DNA from: Planctomycetota bacterium | GTDB taxonomy: Bacteria > Planctomycetota > Planctomycetia > Pirellulales > UBA7805 | Direction of reading: 5' to 3' | Length of the DNA: 10,149 nt | Assembly (NCBI GenBank): GCA_030605285.1 | Contig: JAUWIQ010000034.1 | Coordinates: forward strand, 1 to 10,149 | Shown: positions 1 to 6,944 of the stretch, piece by piece | How positions within the stretch are numbered: position 1 is the first letter of the stretch | Layout of the letters: each line of letters opens with the position of its first letter | Notes under the pieces: model-generated | Told to the model about the DNA's origin: nothing | Database searches by the model: none | Seen by the model: only the letters and a program-made list of their open reading frames with translations | Program-made: the position numbers and the translations under genes

Positions 1-115
1 CCAGGAATAAGAGTACCGCACCGGCCTCGGGTACCGAGACTTCTTCGAGCAGTGCTTCCGTCTGGATGATGGATTCTGTAAGAATGATCATATTCCGTGT
101 AAATTCCCGCCGCAT
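1..115 (-). CDS. moaE: Molybdopterin synthase catalytic subunit MoaE, N-terminal part (runs off the left edge)
   Basis: MoaE is the large subunit of molybdopterin synthase. With thiocarboxylated MoaD it puts the dithiolene sulfurs onto cyclic pyranopterin monophosphate in the cytoplasm. Only about 30-38 residues lie in the window. Reading from the ATG at 91, the protein starts MIILTES and continues through TEALLEEV and AGAVLLFL, which matches the usual MoaE N-terminus (first strand, helix, then the hydrophobic strand before the conserved GTTR-type loop, which would fall outside the window). An in-frame ATG at 115 adds eight residues (MRREFTRN); neither start has a convincing Shine-Dalgarno site. 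The gene follows the moaD stop by 24 nt (start 115) or 48 nt (start 91) on the same strand, and moaD-moaE is a classical pairing. Identification rests on this short stretch plus the neighbour. The rest of the gene, including the active-site lysine, cannot be seen. Confidence 0.85.
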   Translation of the reverse strand, partial: MRREFTRNMIILTESIIQTEALLEEVSVPEAGAVLLFL

Positions 116-139
116 CCCCAGCGACTCGAGACGATCCCT

Positions 140-385
140 TCAACCTCCACTAACTGGTGGAATGGCTGCAATTTCCTGGGTTGGGTTGATCACAGCGTCC
201 TCCGTCGCATAATCCTGGTCGACTGCAAACAGCAGATGACTGCTAAGTGGTGCCAATTGCGGATATTGCAAAATCAATTCGCGCCGCAGATCCGCGATCG
301 TTGCGGGGCCCTGGAGATCAACGACAGCGACCGCAAGGTCTGCAAACTGGCTCGCGGCGGCGAATAGCTTTACTTCGATTCTCAT
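140..385 (-). CDS. moaD: Molybdopterin synthase sulfur carrier subunit MoaD
   Basis: MoaD is a small ubiquitin-like (beta-grasp) sulfur carrier. Its C-terminal glycine is adenylated by a MoeB-type enzyme, converted to a thiocarboxylate, and inserted into MoaE. The 81-residue product has the normal family length. It starts with the strand MRIEVKLFAAA, has a central TIADLRREL helix, and ends in AAIPPVSGG, the diagnostic double-glycine tail that must be free for thiocarboxylation. The ATG at 385 follows the stop of the upstream FAD/Fe-S gene by 6 nt, and moaE follows 24 nt downstream, so it is probably cotranscribed with both. A ThiS-type carrier is possible from the fold alone, but the IPPVSGG tail and the following moaE favour MoaD. 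Confidence 0.93.
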   Translation of the reverse strand: MRIEVKLFAAASQFADLAVAVVDLQGPATIADLRRELILQYPQLAPLSSHLLFAVDQDYATEDAVINPTQEIAAIPPVSGG

Positions 386-391
386 CTACAT

Positions 392-3355
392 TTAAGAAAC
401 AATCAAATCCTGACTACGGAGAGAAAGTGGATTTTGCCTTGCGGAGGCCAGACCATACGCCCAGGCCAGTAATTTCACCGGATGGATGGTCGGTTTGCTC
501 GTTCCCTGTTCCATCTGCATTTTGCAGCCACTGCATTCGGTAGCTCCCGCGAAATAGTGTGGCTCTCGGACCGCCGCGATCAAATCAAACCCGGCCCGCA
601 GACTGCTACGATAATTTTCGCGTCGCAAACCGTAAGTTCCCGCCATCCCCGAACAACCCTTTTCCAGACGATTCACGGTAATTCCCGGAATGAGTTTGAG
701 CAAATTTTCACCCGGCGAGCCCACGCCCAACGAGAGCATGTGGCAGGGTTGGTGGTAAGCAAGCACCGTGCTGAGCGGTTTGAGGTCGAGTCGCATTTCT
801 CCAGCTTGATGCATTTTCCAGAGATAGGTGCAGGCCTCCATCGTATTCTCAGCGACCAAACGCGCATCTTCAGTCCCTAAAATATTCGGATACTCATGAA
901 CCAGACAGCTTGCCGCCGCAGGTTCGCTACAAACAATCTGAAACCCCTGGCGAATACGTTCCACAAGTAAATCAACATTGTATTTGGCGATCTTCTTGGC
1001 TTCATCTACCGCGCCCATCGTGATCATGGCCATTGCAGACTGCATTTGCCCAGGATGGACATAAACAGAAACGCCATTGTGCTCCAACACATCCACCGTC
1101 GCTTCAGCCAATGCCGTATCATGATAATTAGCATAGACATCAACAAAATAGAGCACCTTCAAGCCACTGCTACGGTCCGCCCGTGTCAGTCGGCGTCGTG
1201 CCGCCTGACGTATGAAACTCTGCCGGGAAAACCGCGGCAGTTTGCGACCTTGTGCAATGTTCAACGTTTTTTCCAGAAAAAACCTCGCCACACGATTTCC
1301 CAGGGCCCAATTCAGAAGGCGACTGAACCGACAGCCAAAGGAACCGACCCAGTCCAGGTGCGCGAGCAGCCAGTCGGTCATCCGCATCCCCGTAACGGCC
1401 AAATGGGCTGCCTTGGCTTCTGTCATCAATTTCGGAATATCCACACTTGCCGGGCATTCCAGCCGACACTGGTGGCAATTCACACAAAGATCGGCCACCT
1501 TCTTAAATTCTTCCGAGCAAATCGTTTCGGCATCCAGCCGGCCTGTCAGCACACCGCGCAATAGATTGGCCTTGGCCCGTGGTGATGCTTCTTCACAGGG
1601 TGCAAGCCGAAAGATGGGGCACATCCGCACCTCCGGCAACTGGGATCGGCACGCTCCACAACCATTACAATTTCTTGCTGCATGGGCGATCTCCTCGGCA
1701 TCCCAATTCAATTGCAGCTGTATCGTGGGGTGAGGATTTTCGCCCGCGGTTATCACAGATTGACTCGACGAATCAATCGGCACGGTACCAACCGGACGCA
1801 AGTTGGAGGTCAAGGTTTCTTGCGGACCGATGATTTTTCCTGGATTGAGAATATTCTTCGGATCAAAAGTATTTTTGATCTCCCGAAAAGTATCGTACAG
1901 CAATCCATATTGTTGTTGGACAAATTGAGTCCGGCTCAAGCCGTCGCCATGTTCGCCGCTGATCGTGCCTCCGAGCTGCAAGACTTCCTGATAAACTTCC
2001 TGGGCAATCCGCTCCATGTCCTCAATATCCCGGCGGTCCGCCAGATTCAACAAGGGCCGTACGTGCAACTGGCCCTGTCCGGCGTGTCCAAAAATCGAAG
2101 CCGTCACCTGGTGTCGCTTGAGTACTCCAAAAAGTTTTGTCAAAAATTCAGGGAGCATCTCCGGTGCTACCGCCACATCTTCGATGAAAGGCAGGGGGCG
2201 GGATGTCCCTTTCAATCGGTACAGCGTGGGGACAACTTTACGAGCCAGTTGCCAGTAAACTTCAACGTCCTCCGAATCAACCGCGATTCGCGACCCGATC
2301 AGCGACCGCGTGTTCCGCTGAACCCGATCTACGGTCGCCTGAAGTCTTTCCCGCAAAATATCCAGACTTTCCCCATCAAACTCCAGTAGCAACAAGGCTT
2401 CCGTTTCGGGAGGTATCAATAAATCAAAACGGACATCGTGCTCCCGGGCCAGCCCCAGATGGCGACGGTCTAACAGATCGCAGGCACTGGGACCTTCTTT
2501 TAGGATGTCCATCACCGCGCGGGCCGCGTTATCCAGGCGGTCGAAAAGCAACAACACAACCCCACGCCTTGTGGGCAGCGGATCGATCCCCACGGTCGCC
2601 TCGGTAATCAGCCCCAGAGTTCCCTCCGAGCCAACCAGAAGACGGGCCATATTCACCTGATCGTCGGTTAAGAGATCGGCCAGACCATACCCACAACGAT
2701 TGACCCTTGTCTTGGGCTGCGATTTTTGGATCAGGGCGGCATCGCGTTGCAGAATCCCGCCAACCGCAGCGACCAATTCCTGTCGCCGCGGCTGCGGGTC
2801 ATCTGTTCTCGCGAGCGGCTCCCGGGCCAAATCGACCAGACTGCCGTCTGCCAGTACCACTTGAAGGGAGCGGACAGACCGTCGCGCGGAACCGTATTTA
2901 AGCCAATGGCTGCCCGAGGCGTCGATGGCCAATACACTTCCCATCGTCGTCACCGCGCTCATGGCGGGATCGGGTCCAAATATTTTTCCGGAGTCCGCAA
3001 GCAGGCGATTGAGATGGGCATGCACCACGCCCGGCTGAACTCGCACGGTGTCGTCCGTCACGGTGCCAATCCGGTTCATATAACGGGAGAAGTCGACCAC
3101 GATGCCCTTGCCCAGCGACTCACCGGCGAGCCCGCTGCCCGCCCCACGGGCATGCAGGGGGATATCATTCTCAGCGGCATATTTCACACAGGCGACGACA
3201 TCGGCAGTGTGTCGCGGACGAACCACACCCAGCGGACGGATTTCGTAGATACTTGCATCGCTGGCGTACAGCTGCAGGAACAGGTCATCGCAACGGACAT
3301 CGCCGCGCAACAAACCCCGCAAGTCATCCTGGATTCGCTCTCGTTCCGGATCCAT
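392..3355 (-). CDS. FAD-linked and 4Fe-4S 2-hydroxyacid dehydrogenase-type fusion protein (GlcD/GlpC-like, YdiJ-like)
   Basis: This 987-residue flavo-iron-sulfur oxidoreductase probably oxidises a D-2-hydroxy acid (D-lactate, glycolate or D-2-hydroxyglutarate) and passes electrons through Fe-S clusters to a membrane or soluble carrier. The substrate cannot be read from sequence. Domains in order: a PCMH-type FAD-binding domain (about 42-255, with RGAGSGLAGES near 70-80 and VGSEGTLGLITEA near 241-253); an FAD-oxidase C-terminal domain (about 256-510, with GHAGQGQLHVRP at 423-434, the GEHGDG metal-site motif at 467-472, and FDPKNILNPGKI at 497-508); a two-cluster ferredoxin domain (C563, C566, C569, C579; then C624, C627, C630, C634); and a GlpC-like part with CCG-type motifs (C809; HQPCH around C871; GCSGMAGT at C901; ECSGCKMQM at C941/C944). 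No signal peptide is seen. An in-frame TGA 9 nt upstream fixes the ATG at 3355 as the first start. It lies 36 nt after the zinc-ribbon gene and 6 nt before moaD. E. coli YdiJ has the same general layout and size. Confidence 0.95.
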   Translation of the reverse strand: MDPERERIQDDLRGLLRGDVRCDDLFLQLYASDASIYEIRPLGVVRPRHTADVVACVKYAAENDIPLHARGAGSGLAGESLGKGIVVDFSRYMNRIGTVTDDTVRVQPGVVHAHLNRLLADSGKIFGPDPAMSAVTTMGSVLAIDASGSHWLKYGSARRSVRSLQVVLADGSLVDLAREPLARTDDPQPRRQELVAAVGGILQRDAALIQKSQPKTRVNRCGYGLADLLTDDQVNMARLLVGSEGTLGLITEATVGIDPLPTRRGVVLLLFDRLDNAARAVMDILKEGPSACDLLDRRHLGLAREHDVRFDLLIPPETEALLLLEFDGESLDILRERLQATVDRVQRNTRSLIGSRIAVDSEDVEVYWQLARKVVPTLYRLKGTSRPLPFIEDVAVAPEMLPEFLTKLFGVLKRHQVTASIFGHAGQGQLHVRPLLNLADRRDIEDMERIAQEVYQEVLQLGGTISGEHGDGLSRTQFVQQQYGLLYDTFREIKNTFDPKNILNPGKIIGPQETLTSNLRPVGTVPIDSSSQSVITAGENPHPTIQLQLNWDAEEIAHAARNCNGCGACRSQLPEVRMCPIFRLAPCEEASPRAKANLLRGVLTGRLDAETICSEEFKKVADLCVNCHQCRLECPASVDIPKLMTEAKAAHLAVTGMRMTDWLLAHLDWVGSFGCRFSRLLNWALGNRVARFFLEKTLNIAQGRKLPRFSRQSFIRQAARRRLTRADRSSGLKVLYFVDVYANYHDTALAEATVDVLEHNGVSVYVHPGQMQSAMAMITMGAVDEAKKIAKYNVDLLVERIRQGFQIVCSEPAAASCLVHEYPNILGTEDARLVAENTMEACTYLWKMHQAGEMRLDLKPLSTVLAYHQPCHMLSLGVGSPGENLLKLIPGITVNRLEKGCSGMAGTYGLRRENYRSSLRAGFDLIAAVREPHYFAGATECSGCKMQMEQGTSKPTIHPVKLLAWAYGLASARQNPLSLRSQDLIVS

Positions 3356-3391
3356 CGTCCATCAATACCGCATTGGGTTCATTACGGCGCA

Positions 3392-3905
3392 CTAATTTGT
3401 CTCGGAGCCTTGATGTGGCCGCAGACCACCAAGTTCCGCTCCGTCCTGTTTCTGACGGGCCGCCTCCTGGCGATAACGCTCGTGTGTCTCCAGACTAAAT
3501 CCCTTGTGGTCGATTAGCGTACAGCGCCGGTAATGCGCGCCACAACAATAACAGACCAAGGCATCGGAAACCAATAAATAAAGCACGACATCGATCGCAG
3601 CCGTCGTAAAAAGGATCCCAAACGTGAGAAATATTTGGTGATGATACCAAGCATAGCAACTGGCAATCAAACCGATCACCACCAGCGAGACGCCAAGCCG
3701 TTGAGGAAAGTCCTTCCGCACAAACAAGTCTTGACTTTGACAGATCAAGCAATCTGTGACCTCTTGATTCGATCACTTCCTGAGGCACATTCCAGGACGC
3801 CCGACAGTGATCGCAGGTCAGCTCTGAGTCCTCGACCGTAAGCGAGGCACGACCAGTTTTTTCGCATCGCGGGCAACGAAAAGCAAGTTCCATAGCAGCT
3901 ATCAT
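3392..3905 (-). pseudogene. Zinc-ribbon plus two-helix membrane protein, frame broken near 3750-3772
   Basis: Two frames together make one sensible protein of about 166-170 residues. The first frame, from ATG 3905 (or ATG 3893, MELAFRCPRC), encodes a CPRC-x16-CDHC zinc ribbon and remains in register to about WNVPQEVIE. The second, one base ahead, opens after a TGA at 3773-3775 and reads DCLICQSQDLFVRKDFPQRL. It continues with two hydrophobic helices, a CYCC motif and an ETHERYRQ tail, ending at 3392. The second frame therefore supplies a second ribbon (CLIC...CYCC) split by a membrane hairpin, an arrangement I recall from planctomycete hypothetical proteins. Neither part makes sense alone. 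The first frame stays open to 3495 but turns into arginine- and cysteine-rich text typical of a wrong frame. ATG 3905 overlaps the upstream stop as ATGA, which suggests translational coupling. The cause may be a real indel, a sequencing or assembly error, or recoding; no slippery site is evident. Function unknown. Confidence 0.7.
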
Positions 3906-4672
3906 AAGGGATAAACGGCCCCAGCGGACAGTAGCTGAGAGGTCAATTCGCCGGTAAAGGTTGTAATCACCGCAACGTAGAGAATGCCCGTTGCGCTCTG
4001 CGTGTTTGGAATCGCGAGCGTTTTTGCCACCATCCAGGCGAGAACCAGCGGAGCCACAATCCCTGTCAGCCAGCGCAGCACGATAAACATTCCACCCGCC
4101 GAGATCACGGAACTTTCCGCTCCCCACTGCATCCATAAGCCGAGGCCGCAAAGGACACCCCGCAGAATGATTGCAAGGACCATCAGCCTTAACAGGCGCT
4201 GCAGGGGTGCCATCTTCATGGTCGGCGTATTGAGATACCAATGTCCGAGAAACATCGCGCCCATCGTCAAACCCAGGACCAGACCGCTACTCAAGGGAGT
4301 CAAGCACCACAACACGAATGCTGCTGGAAGGTGACTGCCAGACAGCTTTTCCGCCAGCGGCGCAGTGGCAAGGAGTGCGGCAGCCAGCGTGAGGACCCCC
4401 ATCAGGATCGTGACCTTACTTCCGGCACCCGCGCGCTCATATAACCAGCAAACCGAGCCGATATAACTGCAGAGCGCGGCTGCGAGTGTCGTTCCACTCA
4501 GCAAGATCCAGTCTTCCTGATAGGCAACCAGGGTCGCCAGCAGACAAAGGCCCAATGTCACATAGAGATGGTTACGAAAGAAGCCCGAGGTAACCTGTCG
4601 GGACGAGGTGATCGACAGCGCCACCGCCAGCCCAAATGCTAAACGCACCACAAACTGAAACAGTATTGCCAC
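3902..4672 (-). CDS. Polytopic integral membrane protein of unknown function
   Basis: This 256-residue, strongly hydrophobic protein has about seven or eight membrane segments, judged by eye at roughly 3-21, 36-52, 57-77, 86-104, 116-143, 160-180, 190-218 and 227-250. The most distinctive stretch is GHWYLNTPTM at 143-152, just after a glycine-rich helix (SSGLVLGLTMGAMFLG). The single histidine beside a tryptophan at the membrane edge could be functional, but I cannot assign a role. I see no Walker, transporter or catalytic signature. The start is GTG at 4672, only 6 nt after the folE stop. An in-frame alternative is not obvious, and the N-terminal helix begins immediately. Its stop codon overlaps the start of the zinc-ribbon/two-helix gene (ATGA), so the two are probably translationally coupled and may form a membrane complex (inference). 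The family is unrecognised; the coding assignment is firm from length, hydropathy pattern and spacing. Confidence 0.85.
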   Translation of the reverse strand: MAILFQFVVRLAFGLAVALSITSSRQVTSGFFRNHLYVTLGLCLLATLVAYQEDWILLSGTTLAAALCSYIGSVCWLYERAGAGSKVTILMGVLTLAAALLATAPLAEKLSGSHLPAAFVLWCLTPLSSGLVLGLTMGAMFLGHWYLNTPTMKMAPLQRLLRLMVLAIILRGVLCGLGLWMQWGAESSVISAGGMFIVLRWLTGIVAPLVLAWMVAKTLAIPNTQSATGILYVAVITTFTGELTSQLLSAGAVYPL

Positions 4673-4678
4673 AGTCTA

Positions 4679-5332
4679 TTACCGCCGATTGGTATAGATC
4701 AGCGACATAATTTCGGACCGACTCGAGAGGTTGGTTCGAAAGATGCCTTTCATCGCCGAAGTGACGCATAGACTGCCCGGTTTCCGTACGCCTCGGACGG
4801 TCATACAGGTATGGGTGGCTTCAAGAACTACCGCGACCCCTTTGGCCTGGAGTTCGCTTTCCAGCAGATTGGCAATTGTTTCCGTCATCCGCTCCTGCAC
4901 CTGGGGCCGTCGCGCCACAATATCAACCACGCGAGCAAGTTTGCTCAACCCGACGACCTTGCCATCGGGGAGATAGCCGATGTGGGCCGTCCCTATGAAT
5001 GGCAGCAAGTGGTGTTCGCAGGTGCTGTTGAAACTGATATCGCGAACCAAGACGACTTCATCGTAATCTTCGCTAAAAAACTTCTTCAGGTGGTCGCAGG
5101 GATTCTCATGGAGACCGTTGAATAATTCCGCATACATGCGGGCAACTCGAGCCGGGGTCTGCAACAAACCCTCGCGGTCCGGATCTTCGCCCACAGCCAA
5201 CAGAATCTCGCGGACCGCCCGTTCGATCCTGGCATGATCGACGTGCGTTCCTTGGGCTGCATATTCTGACTGTTCTAATTCGTCTGCCATGCTTCCAGCG
5301 AGCGGTGGGAAGTTGCCTTTGCTTGTTGACAT
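4679..5332 (-). CDS. folE: GTP cyclohydrolase I (FolE)
   Basis: FolE converts GTP to 7,8-dihydroneopterin triphosphate plus formate, the first step of tetrahydrofolate and tetrahydropterin synthesis, as a cytoplasmic homodecamer. The 217-residue protein carries the whole family core. Zinc ligands are C105 and H108 (in [10 protein letters not shown]) and C176 (in EATHTCM). H107 and H174 align with the catalytic histidines, and GVRKPGS and SRSEIMSLI are present near the C-terminus. The key residues match the classical zinc-dependent FolE-I type, not FolE2. The first 14 residues ([14 protein letters not shown]) are non-conserved, and M15 is a possible alternative start; ATG 5332 is preferred because the promoter at 5366-5394 would place the transcript start about 27 nt upstream. 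It is the first gene of a tightly packed minus-strand operon whose far end encodes MoaD/MoaE. Confidence 0.98.
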   Translation of the reverse strand: MSTSKGNFPPLAGSMADELEQSEYAAQGTHVDHARIERAVREILLAVGEDPDREGLLQTPARVARMYAELFNGLHENPCDHLKKFFSEDYDEVVLVRDISFNSTCEHHLLPFIGTAHIGYLPDGKVVGLSKLARVVDIVARRPQVQERMTETIANLLESELQAKGVAVVLEATHTCMTVRGVRKPGSLCVTSAMKGIFRTNLSSRSEIMSLIYTNRR

Positions 5333-5365
5333 GCTGATTCATTCCGCGTTTTTGTTACCCGTTCG

Positions 5366-5394
5366 ATAGTAAGTGGTCCTTCTGTGATGGTCAA
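5366..5394 (-). promoter_or_regulatory. Sigma70-like promoter for the folE operon
   Basis: On the minus strand, TTGACC (5389-5394, five of six consensus bases) and TACTAT (5366-5371, four of six) are separated by exactly 17 bases. The predicted transcription start is near 5359, leaving a leader of about 27 nt to the folE ATG at 5332. The position between the end of the Lon-domain gene and folE is right for a promoter. I see no obvious operator or riboswitch fold in the short leader. Confidence 0.6.
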
Positions 5395-5421
5395 GCCAGC
5401 GATGAATCCGTTCCCAGAAGA

Positions 5422-5474
5422 CCGCCGCGGCAAACCCCTTATCAGGCTCGACCCTGTCCCGTAGAACGCGGCGG
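5422..5474. repeat. GC-rich inverted repeat between the Lon-domain gene and folE
   Basis: CCGCCGCG (5422-5429) and CGCGGCGG (5467-5474) are perfect 8-bp inverted arms around 37 nt. They sit just after the stop of the Lon-domain gene (5485, minus strand) and before the folE promoter. The pair could form a long-loop hairpin at the 3' end of that transcript and serve as a 3' boundary. There is no U-run after it on either strand, so a classical intrinsic terminator is not supported. The rest of 5333-5484 holds the folE promoter and nothing else I can support. Confidence 0.3.
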
Positions 5475-5484
5475 GAGGAGCAAC

Positions 5485-6168
5485 TCAATTTTCACTGAAA
5501 GCGGGCGGAAATTGGCTGGCACCTACGAGTCCCACCACCGATTCGACCAATCGCTCTCGTAATCTGGCAACCCTTCCGTCCACATCGGAGTCGGACAACA
5601 ATTGCAACTTGGTCGCCCAGTCCAATTCCAATGTATGCGCAATGAGATCGGTCAACACCGAGAGAGACACTTGCCGATCGAGCAGATCATCGAGACACGC
5701 TAGATCCTCAACCTGTTTCGTCAACTGCTTCTTAAAGGCGGCGACCAACACCGTTCGCATCGTAGCCGTCTCCTCGCTACTTGCACAACTGGAATGCTCA
5801 AAAAGAATCTCGGCCCGAGCCTGTCGATACATCTCGTCGGGTGGCAGTTCGTCCAACAAACGAATTCGAGCGACACCTGCCACCAGCAAGTTGGATCTTC
5901 CATTCCCAAACCGCTGATGCGATATAATCTTCGTTAGACAGGCAACGGGCTCCAGTGACGGCAGACTGCAAGCGACCTTAGGTCCAGATGTCAGAACCGG
6001 CATCGCAATCAACTGATCATCTCGAAGGGCGTGAGAAAGAAGCGACCGATACCGCGGTTCAAATACATGCAGCGACTGTATGACATGGGGAAACATCACC
6101 AGTTGAGGTACGGGAACCAGCCGTACGCGCCCCGAAAAAATGCCCGGATCAAACGACAGATCATTCAT
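5485..6168 (-). CDS. Stand-alone Lon N-terminal (PUA-like) substrate-binding domain protein
   Basis: This 227-residue cytoplasmic protein matches the Lon N-terminal domain family (LON substrate-binding, PF02190), without the AAA+ ATPase or serine-lysine protease parts of Lon. The typical pattern is seen at residues 12-45 (SGRVRLVPVPQLVMFPHVIQ, then LHVFEPRYRSLL), then a strand-rich middle with LEPVACLTKII and LLVAGVARIRLLDE, followed by a helical second half with VLTDLIAHTLELD near 171-183. Such single-domain proteins are common and often annotated as peptidase S16; a proteolytic role is not supported because no protease residues exist here. ATG 6168 is chosen. An in-frame TTG at 6180 adds four residues and has an AGGAG only 2 nt before it, too close for a good site. 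It lies 69 nt downstream of the DUF309 gene on the same strand, probably the same transcript. Confidence 0.9.
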   Translation of the reverse strand: MNDLSFDPGIFSGRVRLVPVPQLVMFPHVIQSLHVFEPRYRSLLSHALRDDQLIAMPVLTSGPKVACSLPSLEPVACLTKIISHQRFGNGRSNLLVAGVARIRLLDELPPDEMYRQARAEILFEHSSCASSEETATMRTVLVAAFKKQLTKQVEDLACLDDLLDRQVSLSVLTDLIAHTLELDWATKLQLLSDSDVDGRVARLRERLVESVVGLVGASQFPPAFSEN

Positions 6169-6237
6169 TTCCCCACCCAACTCTCCTATCCAACGATCAT
6201 CCGGTACCTGCTCCGTAAGGGAACCACTAACCGAGTA

Positions 6238-6657
6238 CTATCCACATTGCTGCTCTCCGCCAATCACTGAGGGAACTGGATCGAGATGAATTTCTGGAAT
6301 AAATTCCGGATTCATCTTGATACTCGGAAAATCCTCCTTGCCCTCGAGCAGTTCAGCAAAGCATTCCTCCATTTCAATAAACAAATGGCGAGTATCGCAA
6401 CCTAAATGATTTGGGAAATAGGGTTGCAGGTGCTTGCGACTGCTGTGATAGAGTTTTATCGCGCCGCGAATGTTTCCGTTACCAAAATGATGCAGGGCGA
6501 CGGCAACTTGAATCAATCCCTGATAGAATTCTCGAATGGGCCCTCGACAATCCGCCCACAATTCCTCCCAGACTTCATGGGCTTCGTAAAATTCGCAGGC
6601 GTTGAAGTGACGAATCCCCTCAAGATACCGTGGTTCATACTCCATGTTTTCCAACAT
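6238..6657 (-). CDS. DUF309 family protein
   Basis: This 139-residue all-helical soluble protein belongs to the DUF309 family (PF03745), whose biochemical role is not established. The signature is complete: HFNACEFYEAHEVWEELW at 17-34, then FYQGLIQVAVALHHFGNGN at 44-62 and RGAIKLYHSS at 64-73, followed by an acidic helix (FIEMEECFAELL) and a C-terminal IHLDP. The conserved AHE and W residues form the known core pattern of the family. ATG 6657 has GAGG 8 nt upstream and is preferred over M5. It is preceded, 39 nt upstream, by the 49-residue small gene and followed by the Lon-domain gene, all on the minus strand. Length is normal for the family and I see nothing truncated. Confidence 0.92.
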   Translation of the reverse strand: MLENMEYEPRYLEGIRHFNACEFYEAHEVWEELWADCRGPIREFYQGLIQVAVALHHFGNGNIRGAIKLYHSSRKHLQPYFPNHLGCDTRHLFIEMEECFAELLEGKEDFPSIKMNPEFIPEIHLDPVPSVIGGEQQCG

Positions 6658-6696
6658 TTCCTTGACCTCAGCTTCTTGACACCATTGGCGGACAAC

Positions 6697-6846
6697 CTAT
6701 TTCTCATCCACGGGGAAACCTCTGTAAATCCACATCCTGATGGCCCAATTATAAGCAAGTCCTTGTTCTAGGGCCAGGGAAACTATTATTTTGGCCGGTT
6801 TTACCTCCACCTGCTCGGCATCCTGCCGATGCCAATTACTTGACAT
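6697..6846 (-). CDS. Small uncharacterised protein, 49 residues
   Basis: This short gene starts MSSNWHRQDAEQVEVKPAKI and continues through LALEQGLAYNWAIRMWIYRG to a GFPVDEK end. It is not a family I can name. Support for it being real: GAGGA lies 5 nt before the ATG, one of the best ribosome-binding sites in the window; the product looks globular and amphipathic, with a hydrophobic stretch (KIIVSLALEQGLAYNWAI) too short and mixed for a sure membrane helix; and it fits head-to-tail with the DUF309 gene 39 nt downstream. It also fits the divergent arrangement with nth (98 nt between starts). A longer reading upstream of this ATG gives arginine-rich text overlapping nth and is not believable. 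The three aromatic W/Y residues in the C-terminal half and the charged ends suggest an interaction module (inference only). Confidence 0.6.
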   Translation of the reverse strand: MSSNWHRQDAEQVEVKPAKIIVSLALEQGLAYNWAIRMWIYRGFPVDEK

Positions 6847-6851
6847 ACTGT

Positions 6852-6856
6852 TCCTC
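6852..6856 (-). promoter_or_regulatory. Ribosome-binding site of the 49-residue gene
   Basis: GAGGA on the minus strand, with 5 nt to the ATG at 6846. It matters because it is the main evidence, besides composition, that the short downstream frame is translated from that ATG. Confidence 0.55.
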
Positions 6857-6880
6857 ACTACGACAGAATGACCGCCCTGG

Positions 6881-6908
6881 AGCGGGTGTCCCGCTTGCCG
6901 ACCGGTCG
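6881..6908. repeat. Palindromes in the divergent intergenic region between the small gene and nth
   Basis: Two neat palindromes lie between the divergent starts at 6846 and 6945. One is a hairpin, AGCGGG-tgt-CCCGCT (6881-6895, 6-bp stem with a 3-nt loop). The other is a perfect 10-bp palindrome, CGACCGGTCG (6899-6908). They could be an operator for a dimeric regulator or simply chance in GC-rich DNA. I see no convincing -10/-35 pair on either strand here. Confidence 0.3.
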
Positions 6909-6944
6909 ACAGAAAACTGCCTGCAGACAGGACAAATCGCCACC

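Noticed and set aside
1682..2389. Plus-strand open frame of 235 codons opposite the FAD/Fe-S gene
   Set aside because: It is antisense to the middle of a fully conserved 987-residue protein; the composition looks like a shadow and no motif is visible.
2726..3517. Plus-strand open frame of 263 codons
   Set aside because: It is antisense to the FAD-binding domain and the end of the zinc-ribbon gene; no recognisable domain, so a shadow frame.
3906..4241. Open frame extending the zinc-ribbon gene upstream to a start at 4241
   Set aside because: It lies wholly inside the membrane-protein gene in another frame, and its residues are arginine/glycine-rich text without family features. The ribbon protein begins at 3905 or 3893.
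5422..5474. Intrinsic terminator at the GC-rich inverted repeat
   Set aside because: The loop is 37 nt and no U-run follows on either strand, so it is listed only as a repeat.
5485..6168. ATP-dependent Lon protease
   Set aside because: Only the N-terminal substrate-binding domain is present; there is no Walker A/B and no Ser-Lys protease dyad in 227 residues, and no continuation in another frame.
6840..6944. N-terminal extension of nth to a TTG at 6840
   Set aside because: The extra 35 residues do not resemble endonuclease III, contain palindromic DNA, and would overlap the start region of the divergent small gene. GTG 6945 gives the usual family length.
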